From: Anaeramoeba flamelloides
Taxonomy: Eukaryota; Metamonada; Anaeramoebidae
Reading direction: 5' to 3'
Assembly: GCA_027625915.1 (NCBI GenBank)
Contig: JANTQA010000012.1
Span: 14,594,501-14,658,500, forward strand
Length of the DNA stretch: 64,000 nucleotides
Positions 36,101-49,200 of this stretch are shown here, in pieces. The translations under genes and the position numbers were made by a program. Below the pieces are notes generated by a model. That model had not been told where the DNA came from and searched no databases. It worked only from the letters and a program-made list of their open reading frames with translations. The first letter of the stretch is position 1. Each line of letters opens with the position of its first letter.

Positions 36101-36240
36101 AAATTGGCAAATAGTGTTTGTCCGTTAGGTTCTTTGATTGTTTAATATTTTCAGGGAGAGGCAAGTCTTTCAAATTCTTTATTGCTATTTTCTGATCGGG
36201 TGTTAAATTGTTTGTATCTAAAGACGAATTGCAAAAGTCA
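36101..36240 (-). other. Probable additional coding sequence, frame-shifted N-terminus of the VPS9 gene
   Basis: On the minus strand a frame reads LDTNNLTPDQKIAIKNLKDL, then PLPENIKQSKNLTDKHYLPI, with ordinary protein-like composition unlike the surrounding A/T-rich noise. It overlaps the start of the VPS9 ORF in a different frame and has no good start codon. Either an upstream exon is joined by splicing, or a one-base indel near 36050-36080 separates the two frames. I could not find a GT-AG pair that solves it. Confidence 0.4.
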
Positions 36241-36625
36241 AAAAGATAAAAAAATAAAATATTTTTTTGCTTTTACTAAACCAACATTATATATTTATTT
36301 CCTGATGTTTGGGGGAAATCTTCGGTTCAATAATTGTCTTCTAAAAAACAATTGTTAAATTGATTTTATTTCAAATGTCGTTGTAAAAATTCATTATCTC
36401 AAATAATTTTTTAATCTTTTTGTTGTACATTTTGAAAACAAAAAACAAGTTCAGAAAATTTGATTTAGTATTGAAATCAAAATTGAATTAACACCCAACA
36501 TTAAAGAAAAAGTCAAGAATCTTCAATTGTTACAAAAATGAATTTAAATTGTTAATTTTTTGGATTTTTTGATTTTGAAAGTTAATCAAAAATAACTATT
36601 TTGTGATCTTTTAAATTTTCTATGT

Positions 36626-36850
36626 AAACTCTCTTTCAAAATCATTAACCCATTAAAAACTAAATTTTGAGAATAAATATTTTTATCAATTGAATTTATC
36701 TATTATAATAAAAAAATTACTATTTAAGATTGAGTTCTAATAACTAGAAATATTTGTTTTTTATCTAAAAATAAAAAAAAAAAAAAGTAAAAAAAAACAT
36801 TTAAATAAATTGGGAAATTTATTATGAAATTTAGTTTATTTGTTGTCGTT
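36626..36850 (+). repeat. Dispersed repeat G, copy 3
   Basis: Same order of words as 8957-9180: TTTCAAAATCATTAACCC, GAGTTCTAATAACTAGAAAT, then an A-rich run and ATTATGAAATTTAGTTTATT. Confidence 0.6.
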
Positions 36851-37129
36851 AATAGTACCAGAATGTTTAAAACACCCTAGTTGGGAAAAAAGGGTATTTT
36901 TTTTTTTTTTGAGATTAAACACTGAAATCAATGGGTGTGACCATGTATTGTGTAATATTTGACTCAATTCTGGGTATATACTTGAATAAATAATAAATAA
37001 TAATTTTGAAAATATTGTAGTTTTCTCTATAAAAACTTATATAGGGTAAAAAATACTGAATATTAAGAAATCTTGTAATATACTTTCCAAAATTTAACAG
37101 TAATCGAGCAGAACCTTAGATTCTTACAT

Positions 37130-37480
37130 AATTATTTTGAATACTGGAAAATATAACGAAAGTGTTGGTCTAGTATCTTCTAGTGCCCTCAAGTACCTAT
37201 TTTTCAAAAATACAAAATATTAGAGTAAAATCTATATTCTTTTACTCAATTCTCTTAAATTACGGAAAAGCCAATTGTGGGTTAAATTTTATTTTTATTT
37301 TTTTTTGTTTTGAAAATCTATTGATTTTTTAATCAAATCAAAAATTAAAAAAAAAACCTAATGGAAAGTGCCCGTAGGGTGCCATAGAGAGCCTATATTT
37401 TCTTGAGATTTTCTGATTTATCTGTAAAGTCTATTGATTTTCCAACTAAACAGAAAACCTAACGGAAAATCAAAAAAAAA
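37130..37480. repeat. Hairpin-mosaic block M6 (degenerate)
   Basis: Recognisable modules are GTGCCCTCAAGTACC, TACTCAATTCTCTTAAATTA, CTAATGGAAAGTGCCCGTAG and CTATTGATTTTCCAACTAAA. It is the most eroded of the large blocks. Confidence 0.5.
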
Positions 37481-37830
37481 AAATTTCAATTGAAAACAAT
37501 AAGGGATTTTTAAAAATTCAAAATAATTGATTTCACATTTTAAATACCTTTATCAAGTTGAAAATACCTTTCAAAGATAATATTAAATAACCTCTTAACT
37601 AGAAAAAAAAAAAGTTGATAATTTTTTTACTTTCAAATTTGAAAAAATTCTTAATAGAACCCGAAAATTGGATTTTCCAAATATCATTGTAAAATATTTT
37701 CAAAAATAATGTTTAACCAAAGATCTCCATTTAACAAATAGTGTTTATTATATTTTAAGTTATGAAATAGTGAAAAATTAGTAAAAGTTTAATTTTTTTT
37801 TTTAAATTTTTTTCTGAGATTTTGTGTTTT

Positions 37831-38412
37831 ATATATCCGTATGACCCAAAAAAACACTAAAAATGGAAAACTGATCAAATACCCCCCATTAAAAAAATTA
37901 AAAAAACAAAATGAAAAAATTCAAATAAATAAAGTTTCCATTTAACTTTTTCTTGAAAACATTTTTTGCCAAAATAATTGAATTCAAAGTTGAAATTATG
38001 TATATTTATCGATACATTCTCTTATTTTAACTCATTTACTAAAACAAATTCTAAATTATGCGAATTTTATTTTTACAAAATGGACTAATTTGGTCTTCAA
38101 ATGTTTTTTTTATATTTTTAAATGGTAAAATTAAAAAAAAAGTTAAACTATAAAGATAAACTCTCTGGAAAAGTATTCAAATTTAATAAATTAACTTATT
38201 TTTTGATTTAAAAATTTTCTAAACCCCAATTTTTCAAAAAAAAAATAAAAAAGTGCACAGTAATTTCAAAAAATATTTCAGATATTCATAAGCTGAGAGT
38301 GTTTTTATTCTAAAAAAAGTTATCCTAGGTTTTAATTGAATTAAGTTATAAGCTAGATTTTGAAAAATATCAGTAAGAAAAAAATAGTGCTTAATTTTAT
38401 TAAGGAGATATA
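37831..38412 (+). repeat. Dispersed repeat B, copy 3
   Basis: Third copy of the 580 bp unit, beginning ATATATCCGTATGACCC and ending TTAAGGAGATATA. It preserves CACTAAAAATGGAAAACTG and TTGCCAAAATAATTGAATTC. Confidence 0.75.
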
Positions 38413-39189
38413 TCCTTAGATCCTGGAAAATTTAGGTGCTATATGGAACTATTGACAACTTCGTGTTTTATAATTTGAATGTGAGTTATTGTTTGACTAT
38501 CTAAAGTCCTTCGATTCTCGCATGTAACAGATCTTCTCTATAAATTTTGAGGGATTATATTCAAATTCTTATACATGTTCTATTTTTTTGATCTTCAATA
38601 TAACTTATATAAATATTATGATTTTTTCAAGATTTAGTTATTCTCTGAAGCATAAACCTTGTTTTTTAATTAAAAATTACCACTTTATAATTTTTGAAAC
38701 TTTTTGTGAAAATGAGAAACAATCAAAAATAATATGGTTACCAATAATCGAGCATAGGCATCTCGACTGTAGTTAAATGTTGTTACTATTTACCCATTAC
38801 TGGTTCTCAAGATCCAATTAATGATAAAAAAGCATATTTACTTCTCTTTTAGTGTAATTGGTATTCACAATAAAGTATTTAGATAATTTATTTATTTATT
38901 AACATCATGATAATAGATAAATTAGTGTTTTGTTTCTCAAGAAATTAATTAGATTAAAAAAATTTAATAAAATTTAAAAAGTAAAAGATTTTTAAATTTT
39001 CAAATAATTACTTTTTTCAATAAATAGAATAATAATAAAAAAAAACAAATATTCTTTGGTAAAAAATATAAAATGATGTATAAAAAATGAAAATTAAGTT
39101 CAAATGGAAAACAATTTATAAGTATAAATTTTTTCTTGAAATAAACTGTTTCTTAAAGAAAAATAATGGAATTTTATTTAATACAATAG

Positions 39190-39728
39190 TAAACCCTAAT
39201 TCAAAATTTTTAACTCACCAAAATTCGATTTGCGAAAAAAAAAAACTTATTTAATCAATTCTAGAAGATTTACCAAATTAGAGTCATTCACTAATTGAAA
39301 TGTTAACACTTTTTTATAAATTACAATACTCACAAAACAATAAATAAATAATTATCAATATAAATAAATCAAGGGTGTGTTAAAAATTTTGGAGAGAGCA
39401 AAACAAAAAAATTGATTTATGAAATTTGTTTAAATTCTATTAGGAATTATTGATCGATCAAATGGTTAGATACTACCAAATAATTTTATTTGAGTTCTTC
39501 TATTTTGAACAACTTGACTTTAAACATAATATCAATTGTTCAAAAAAATTTTGATCCAACGAAATAAGTTACTTAATTCAAACAATGAAATGAAAAAAAA
39601 AACTAAAAGATGAAAAAATGATTTTCATATTTTACAAAAATCAAAATTATCTCCAATTTCAATAAAATTGTATTGTTGTGATTGTTTGGAACGTTTTAGC
39701 TGTGTGGAAAATTTTGAATTTTAGTTTA
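39190..39728 (+). mobile_element. Repeat C, copy 2
   Basis: A 539 bp copy with both tips preserved: TAAACCCTAATTCAAAATTT at the left and AAAATTTTGAATTTTAGTTTA at the right. Very close to 60865-61399 in sequence. Confidence 0.78.
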
Positions 39729-39932
39729 GATTAATATAATTTATCAAAGTATATTTAATATATTAAATTTAATTAGAATTTTATTTATTTAACAATAAAA
39801 AAAAATGAAAAATAAAATTTAATAACTGAGTAGAATTAATTTTTTCAAAGAATGATAAAAAAAAAAAATTAGAATAAAAAAACGATAATAATAATAAATA
39901 AAAATAAATATAGATTAAAAGATAAATTAAAA

Positions 39933-42900
39933 TTAATAATAAGAAGGAAGTAAACTTGGTTCATTAAATTCGTTTGACGACCATTCTATTCCGTCATAAT
40001 TATTTTCAAAGGAGGACTCAAGTTGTGAGAATTTATTATTCATCTCTTCGTCAGTTCTGATGGTATTTTCTATTAAATCATTAAAATATTTTGATTTTTC
40101 TGATTCAAACAATTGTGAAATGTGGAAAATGACCTTTAATGATGAGTAAACCATTTCGTCATGCTTTTGCTGTTCTCTTATTACTGCTGATCTGGCTACC
40201 TTTTTCAATAAGATATGTTTGTATCCCACTGCTAGTTTGTCTACATTAGTTTTGATAATTTGTTGATTTTTTTGGACTAATTTCAAAATTAGATCATTGA
40301 TTAGTACGATTACTTCGTGGTTGATATCTGATAGACCATTAATGATGACTTCAATAAATTGGGAAAGATCCAATAATTCATAAGAATTTCTTAATAGAAT
40401 TATCATTGTATCAAAGGCAGACTTTCTATTGTCTAACCCTTTATCTATAACATTTTCAAGTTGGCCGATTTTAACGATTTGTACCAAATCCCTCTTCACC
40501 TTTGTTTCTTCATATAAAGTCGGTAAAAATTTGTTAATGACCTTTTTTAATATGGTTGGCTTATTATTCAAAGTGAAGTTAAAGGTTTCTAAAGCTGCAA
40601 GTCTCACTTTATAATTTTCATCCTTTAATCCTGACAGGAAATGTTCCATGTATTCTTTCAAGATTGGATCTGCGCCTGTTTTGTCTTTATGGATAATAAA
40701 TTTCACTGCGCTGATTATTGTTTGCTTCGTGATTGGCGATTGTGTTTCCAATTGTTCTTTTAATTTTGGTATGAACTTTTTTGGATCTAATAAAGAAAAT
40801 TTACCCAGGCATTCCGATACAACCTTACGTGTTCCTTCGTTTTCGTTTTCACAATTCTTGAATAGCAATTCTAAAATGATGCCGATGTGATTTTCAATTT
40901 TTTTTATTGACTGTGGATTTTCTGGATCAATGTTGGTAATGATCTCCTTAAGAGATCTAAAAGTCAAATATTGATGCTTCGTTGATTCTTGGATCGTCTT
41001 GATGACAAATGGCAAAAAGAATTTGATATTACCACAAGATAAATTTCCAAATGACGACGAAGCAGCCGCCTTGATGAGATTTGATTCATTTTCAAAGCAT
41101 GATAGCAGCAGCTTTTGTAAATTTTTATGTGTTGACAAATCCTTTAATTTCCCAATTTCCCCTATTGAGTAAATTGCAAATAAGGAATATTTTTCTTCCT
41201 TGTGGTTGATTTCCTTCGTTAACTTAATGATTTCCTTGTTACCTAGTTCTTCTGGAATGTTAGATATTAAATTTGCTAAAACTTTTGCGATTGAATTAAA
41301 AAATTGTGGAACTAATAATGATTCGTCTTCTTGATTTTTAATAATTTCATAAAGTGGTTTTTTTAATTTTTCAAATGATAAAACATTAGGATCATAATTA
41401 ACTAAATATTCAAAAAATTTTAAAGTTGTCTATTTTTTTAAAAAAGTTTGTTCATAAGTTTTTTTTGTGTTTGTTAAATAAATAAGTAAAAGAAATTTCA
41501 AAGAAATGGAATAATTAAATTAGCAAATTTCAAAAAATCAAAAAAAAATAATCATTGTTAGTTTAATAAAGTGGAAATTCCAAGTTTTTTTAAAAAATAA
41601 TTATACAAAACAACTCTTTATCATATACTGACGATAAAAAGAGACAAATTGATGAACTCTAAATTTTTGAAAATAACATGATAAATTAAACAAATGATGG
41701 GTTTTTTTTTTAAAAAAAAAAAAGGAATTACAAAATAAAAAAAAAAATATATATAAAAAAAAATATATAAAAAAAAAAAAAAAAAAGCAATTACTTGAGC
41801 AGGAATTCCTTGGAATAAAGGACTTTGAATTATAATATGAACTTTGGGTAAAATTTTTTCCAAAACTAAATCAATAGTGTTTCTATTATGCTCCAATATG
41901 GTATATACACAACGAATTGTAATATGAGATAAATGCATATCCTTGGCACTGATTAATTTTTTCATTTCAGAAAACAATTCATCAAAAGTGTTTTCAGTGA
42001 TTTCCTTTGAATGGTGTTTAAAAATGGCGGTTAATGTTCTAAGAGACCAGCTTTTGAATTCTCTTTTCTTTTGGCGAAGGAAAGTCTTTAATTGTTGAAT
42101 CAATTTATTGATTATTGATTTCATTGAAAAATCGAGTTTTGAAATTGCAATAATCCTAAAAGATTTCAAAGTGGTTAAACGTGTAATTTCATTAACTAAT
42201 CTTTCATAAAGCAATTCAAATGTTTTTGGAAGATCCTTGGTTAGTATATTACCAAATTTTGAAATGATTGTACCCAAGACGATAATTGAAGATTCCTTAA
42301 CAATGGGATCTGTATTTTTGGATCCTAAAACTTCTGAAGTGATTGAATGTAATTTAAGTCCATAATTTTGCCAAGATTTCTCGTCTTCATCATTGCCATT
42401 ATCAGTGTTTTCTTCTTCAATGTTAATTTCGTTTTGGTTTTCATTGCCGTTGTTGACGTTGTTGCCGTTGCTGTTGTTGTCTTGTTTTGGTATTTTTAAG
42501 GCAAGTTTATTAAAAACTTGTAGTCCTTCGACAGCAATACGCTGGAATTGGGATTTAATCGAAATTACAACCTTTGGAAATATTTGCTCTAAATAATTAA
42601 ATAATAATTTCCTTTGTCCCTTGGCGATAACAATTTTTAAACAGTGCAAAGCTTCCATTTTGATATCAGTGTTTGTGTTATTTTTTTCTTCAAGTATGAA
42701 GAGAATTCCTTCTATTATTTTATCTAAAAATGGTTCATTTAATTTTGGAAATAATTCAAATAATAATGAAGTGATTTTCAAACACGAAATAAGATTTTGA
42801 TTTTTATTATTTTTGTTTTTATTTTTGTAAATGCTTTGTACGTCTAATAATCTTATCATCTTCTCAATATGCTTTTTAACAATGTCATGGATTTCTGGAT

Positions 42901-43196
42901 TTTCAGAATGATTGATATTCATTAATTTTATTTGTTCAAGTAATTCAGAAAAGGTTTCGAAAATTTGACTTTTTACATTCGAATCATGCTCTTTAAAACA
43001 TGAGATCAACAAAGTAAAAATATTTTCAAAATTCTTAACTATTTGCCTAGGATTGGTTCGGATTAATGCTAAAAAACATTTTACACTTGCCCTTCTAACT
43101 TTCCAACTTAAATCATCATTATCTACAACATCATAATCACTATCACTATTTATTTATTTGTTTTTTTTTTTTTATGTATTTTTGGTTTATTTAGTG

Positions 43197-43227
<31 letters not shown>

Positions 43228-46200
43228 TTAGATTTAAAAAGAAAAATAAATTAAAAAATATTTTTTAAAAATTGAAAGTTTTAAAAAATAATTGGTTTTT
43301 TTAAAAAATTAATGGTTTTGATAAAATTTAGGAATAAAAATTTAGGAATTCGGGAAGTGCCGTAGAGTGCCTAGGTTTTTCTTTCAAAAACATAAGAATA
43401 TTATTTTTTTTTTTACTTTTAAATACTTCAGATTAAAAAATTATTTCTATAAATTTTGAAATTAAATTTTTTTCTAAAGATTTGATTAAATAAATTTGAA
43501 ATTATCTTTGAATTTTGATCTTAATTTGTCAAACTTTAAATGGATTTTGATTTATTTAATAAAATCTGTCGATCTATTTTTATGTTTCAGTTTATTTAAG
43601 TGACAAAGTTGAAAATTTTTTCATAAATTATTTTATAAAAGTAAGAGTATCCGATTTATTAAATTTTAATTCTAGAATATTTGTTACTTTGTTTTTTTTT
43701 TGTTTGTTTGTTGGTTTGTTTTAGTAAAATATTTACCCAAAATCATCATTTTCAGAATCATCTTTATCATCTTCTGACATATCTAAATATTCGTTATCTT
43801 CATCATTATCTGAACTGAATCCAGAAGATTCACTTCCAGTTTCACTTTCATAGCTTTCAGGTTGTGAATGATCAATAATTAAATTTGGATCATAATGAAT
43901 TAATTTTGAAAAAATTTTTAAAAATGTTTCTAAATATTGTGAGACTTCTTTTGGGAATTTATAAAGAAAACTTTCTAGTGCCTATATATTTATTTAGTTA
44001 TTGTTTAATTTATTTTTTTTTTTTTTTTTCATAAAGAAATTATAGGTTGGTTGATAATGAAATTTTATATTTAATTTGAAAAAATAATTTATATTTTAAG
44101 TGAAAAATTAAAAGAAGAAAATGACATTACCTGGAGACAATTTTCACGAAGATCGTCTTGTTCTTCATATGTTTTTTCTTGACAAAATTTGACAATTAAA
44201 GGTATTAAACGGTTTAAAAACTTTCCAAATCTTGCTCCAATCCCATTTGTAATCGTGGTAAGTGTTTTAATATATACCTGTATCCATTTGATTTCTTTTT
44301 CATTTATCAATTTGTCAATTAATTTTTCAATTGTATCATCAAATAATTCATCACTAACTACAAAAGTTAATTGACCTGAAGATAATAATAAAATTTAAAT
44401 ATGGAAAAATAAATAAAAGAAAATTTGATAATTATGAAATGAATAATTCGTAATTTGCTAATAAAAATATAAATTTAGAAAATTTTGTCTTTAAAACGAG
44501 TGAAATTTAGAAATAAATATTAAAAAAAGATATGTGTTTTTCCTTTGATTTATAAGAAGGCCAAAGTTATAATGTGGATAAAAATTACTTAGTAAAGTTT
44601 AGTGGTTTTGACAACCATAAAGTTCTGTCTTTTGAGATTACCTCTCTTACATTCAATAAAAAAAAGATTGTATAACATTTGAAAAGATATCTCTAAATTA
44701 ATAAGTATAAGCTATTTCCAAAAAAGTATGAAAAATTTATTTTAAAATATCTTTATTAAACCCGATCCGAATTAAACTAGTTAAATATCCAAAATTGATA
44801 TTTATCATAAATTGATCCTTTATAATAAATCAATTTGTTTGATAGTAAGATGTTATTGTAATAAAAGACACGAAAGTTTCTGATCTCAATTTTATATGAT
44901 ATTTTTCAAGCTGTGAAAATTGGTGATTATTTTTTTTTCCTTTTTGCTCGTAATTAAATATTTTTTTTAAAAGAGGTTTAATCTCGATAAAATTCCAAAT
45001 AAAGGAAAAGTTTAAACACAGTATTTTATTGTTTAAAAAATTGTTTGGATCCTGAACATATTGCTTATCCATTATTTATAGAAATTGGTCGTATCATTAT
45101 TTTTCAGAAAAAAAATGTTTAATTGTTTTTTTTTCATTTTTTGGGAATATTTAAAAGAACATCAATTTGAATTATATCCAATATATACTGATTTCAGCAA
45201 AATCAATATTTTTCTGAATTTGATATTACCAGTTTACAAATAGAACCACTTCCAAAGAGAATATTATAGATTTGCTTTAAAAAAAAATTCTCCACATTTT
45301 ATTGGAAATATCTTATTCAGATTTAACCAAAAAATTCCATATAGTAGAAAATTATAAGATTTTTAATATTTTGAAACTTTTTTTTTTTTTTATTAGGAAG
45401 GGAGGAAATTAATTTCCTCTTACAGCCGTTAGGTTTTTTTTAATTTTTGTAATAAACAGAAAATTTTTGAAATTTTCGATTTATTTCAAAAAGTAAAAAA
45501 AAACGCCTTTAGCTTTTCCAGAATTTAAAAGAATTGAGCAAAATCTTTGATTTTTCTCTATTCTTTTGAATACTGGAAAAGCAAGGCACTTGAAGGCACT
45601 TGACGGGCACTTTTCATTAGGTTTTCCAGAATTCAAAAGAAAGGAGTAAAATCAAAAGATTTAACCCAATTCTTTTAAATTCTCGAAAGCTGACGTTAGG
45701 TTTTTTTTTTACTTTTTGAAATGTAAAGAAAATTTATTTAATTTTCTTTACATTTCAAAAATTAAAAAAAAACTAAACACTTGACGGCACTTTCGATTAG
45801 GTTTTTTTAATTTTAGAAATTAAAAGAAAATTTTTGAAATTTACTTTTTATTTCAAAAATTAAAAAAAAACACCTTTAGGTTTTTTTTAATTTCTGAAAT
45901 CAAAAAAAAACATAGGCACTTGACGACGCTCTATGGCAATTGCATAATATCCGAATTTTAGTTTAGAAATTGTAATAAAGGATCATAATTTTCTTTATCA
46001 TTCAACAATTATAAAATGAATAATGAGAATTTATTTTGAATAATACCAAAGATATTATTCCTATTATTTTTGTTATTTTGAATTAATTCTTTAAACCAAA
46101 TTCGTCGATTTTCTTCATAGAAAAGGTGGGGAGTCCCATAAAAAATGATCGATATCTTGATTTATTTCTGAGTTATGATATTTTAGACATATATATTCTT

Positions 46201-49200
46201 ATGTATATGATAAAAAGAAAATAAAAACAAAATCTTGCAATCTAAATCTTTTGAAACTTAAAAAGTTGATTTTCTGAAATGATAAAATTAAAAGTCATAG
46301 AATTGAAGTGGAATTATTTTAGATTTTTATTTTTTTTTTTTAGAATATTGGGATTAATTGTTAAATTATATAAATACTGAATAGTTTTTTCAAGGATAAT
46401 GAAATTTTTATTTTTTTGATCTTTTAGGGCTTTTTTTAAAAATAAATAAATTTATGATATTAAGTTCATCAATGCTGATAAATTCAAAAAAATTAAATTT
46501 TTTTTTTTTTTGATAATTATATTTTTTTTCATTACCTATTTATTTCAACTTTATTTTAGAAAACTCAATTAGGTTTAAAATGCTTCTAATGATTGTGTTT
46601 ATCTTCGATTTGAATTAGAAGCTATGAATTTATCCACTTCAAAATTCTCTCTTTATTAGATAAAGTGTTATCTAGCACTTAATCATTAACAATGAATCAA
46701 ATGAACCAAAAATTTATTTATATTTTTTGAATTTATTGTTTTGAAATAAAATAGTATCACTATTTAATTATATCTAAATTAGATCTTTTTTTTTCCTTTT
46801 AATTTTTAAATATTTTGATTCATATTGAATTCCTTTTCATAGTTCTTCAAAATTTTCAAATAAAAATTTAATACAAAGTTTTTCTCGCTCATAATTTAAT
46901 TAATCTTGAGCTTTCCATCGAATGATTAGAATAAACATTAATAACCCTAATATTTATCGAAAGATTCTAATTTGGTATTTGTTTTGGAAAAAAAAAAGAT
47001 CTAATTTAGATATAAATAAATAATGATACTATTTTATTTCAGAACAATAAATTTAATCCATGTTTTTTTTTTTTTTTTCAGATTAATTATTTAAAGATAG
47101 GAAGGCACGTGTTAATACTCTCTCAAATTTAAATTGACTTTTGAGGTTAGATCTTGAATTAATGTAAAATATTTTAAAAATCTTAAATGTTTTTGTTAAT
47201 AAAATTTTGTCATAATTTACAAAATGTCTGTTATAAAATGATTTTTGTAAAAATATGAAATTTTTCTCATTTTTTAGATCAAAAAATTACACTTTAATCT
47301 TCCAATATCTTCATAATGCTTTTTTTTTTAAATTGATTTAAAGAACATTATTTCTTGTTTGTGTATTGTATTCAACCTATTGGCATGTTTCTTTATTTCT
47401 TCGAATAATCCAATATTTTTAGAACGGGTTAAAATGAATTGGAGGGGTTAGTTAAATTACTGTATTTTAAAAGAAGCGTTACATTAAAAGTTTTCAAAAG
47501 TATAGTATTGAAAAAAATCACGGAAATCAAAATAACCCATGCACGATTTTTAATTGTTAATATTTATGAAAATTTTTGTGTGTAGTTCTTTTCTTTATTA
47601 TCAAATCCTTTATTTTAAGATCAAAGTTTTAAAATTCTAACTCGATGATTATTAGAATGATAATTAATTAAAGTATACTTGTTCAAAATAATATTCAATC
47701 AATCAAAAAAACCAGAATAAAAATTATGATTGTCCCAAATTCATAGCAAACCTCCATATAACTATAATTTTTTTTTTAAAAAGTCGGTAGATCTACTTGT
47801 ATTATCAAACAATTAAATAAGTATTCCATAGAAGCCTTCACTTTAATGAATTTTGGGTGGGTTTATTACTGGGTTCATAAAAAATTAGTTTGGTTATTTA
47901 TCAAAGGATTTGATTGTAAATTTTACTATTCAAACAATTAATAATGTTAATAAATAAAAATCTTTTTAGGACTTATTTTCATCTCGGGGATTTTTTTCAA
48001 TACATTACCTATAAAACAGTTGACAAATTTCAATTGACCAAATATTTAGCCACAATTTCTCCTTTTAGTATTTGTTTTAGATAAAATTTAAATCGTATTT
48101 TGATCCTTTGGACAATTATTGTGGAAACAACTTTTACACTTTGTGATAATTGTAGTTTCAAAAATATTATTTGTATATTTGTGCGATCGGCTGATGAAAT
48201 TAAATTGGTGATTTTTTTTCACTTCTCCGAATGACAATCTATTGCACACATCTATGAAATTTTCAATTAAATTACTTTTGGAATTGTTCAATGATATTTC
48301 ATTCAAGAAAGATGTAAAAGAAAATACCAAATTTTTCAAGTTTATCGATTTGTGAATCAAAGTAAAAAAATTCTAAAGACTACAGTTTGGCTATTGTTTG
48401 AAAAAAAGAATAATTATAAAATAAAAATAAAAGAAAGAAAAGAAAAGAAGTAAAAAGATAAAAAAATTTCAAACTTAAACATTCAATCGATCTTTTTGGT
48501 GCTGAAAATCTTAAATGCTCAAGTAGCAATTTTTGAATTGAAGATTGGTCTGCTGGAAGTGATTTTCCAAATTTTACAATTAATTCTCTAATGATATCAA
48601 TCGCAACAAGTTTGTCTTCATTTGATTCGGCCTATGCAAATTGTAATTATGTTTGAATTGTTCCAAGTAAAAATGAAGAAAAAAGAAAAAAAAAAAAAAA
48701 GTAATTTATTAACGTTAAATCAGCGAAGTCAAAAAAAAAAAAAAAAAAATATTAATAAAAATAAAAAATAATTATTTGGTTGTTAGATCGAAAATGAAAT
48801 ATTCTCAAAAGAAGTAACATTACCTCTCGTGTTCCAATTATAAGTTTAGGAATCGTTGTTTTGGCAATATACTCAAGAACGTCTGATCTGTCTTGGGTGA
48901 TACCAGAAATTATACTAAAAATAGCCAAGTTGTAAATATCTTTATTTTCAGACTTGTCTTTTAATAATTTTTCATGCAAATGTGCAAGTGCTTCTTTGAC
49001 CAAATTATGGTTTAAGTGCGCAACAAAGTTTTTGAGTCTATTTGATGTGTTTTGTATTTTGGTAAAGCGAAAAGAGAAATTTTGAAGGGATAATAAAAAA
49101 AAATATAAAAAAAAGAAAAAAAAGGGGTTTGAATTAAAGTGGAAAGAATATTCTTTGTGTTTTGAGAATTAAAAAGCACTTGAAGAGAAAAACTAAAACG

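Larger units (their letters stand above)
36250..39932. other. Gene-free repeat-rich region
   Basis: Contains repeat G (36626-36850), degenerate mosaic block M6 (37130-37480), repeat B (37831-38412), a block related to 55725-55915 (about 38615-38825) and repeat C (39190-39728). No coding frame is supported. It separates the VPS9 gene's 5' end from CAND1's 3' end. Confidence 0.6.
44376..48474 (-). other. CAND1 intron 3, repeat-filled (4.1 kb)
   Basis: Separates exons coding PKRSIECL and SQLTFVVSDELF, contiguous in the family. It contains repeat H (44548-44655), mosaic block M8 (45385-45945), a LINE 3' remnant (46120-46290), a block shared with 62590-62745 (46555-46700) and a copy of family-2 repeat (47120-47463). 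Confidence 0.8.

Noticed and set aside
48088-48360. A minus-strand frame that looks like a CAND1 HEAT repeat exon (NLVFSFTSFLNEISLNNSKS)
   Set aside because: Splicing it to the preceding exon breaks the frame, and the exon at 44375-44131 joins in phase and matches the same part of CAND1 far better, so the resemblance is chance.
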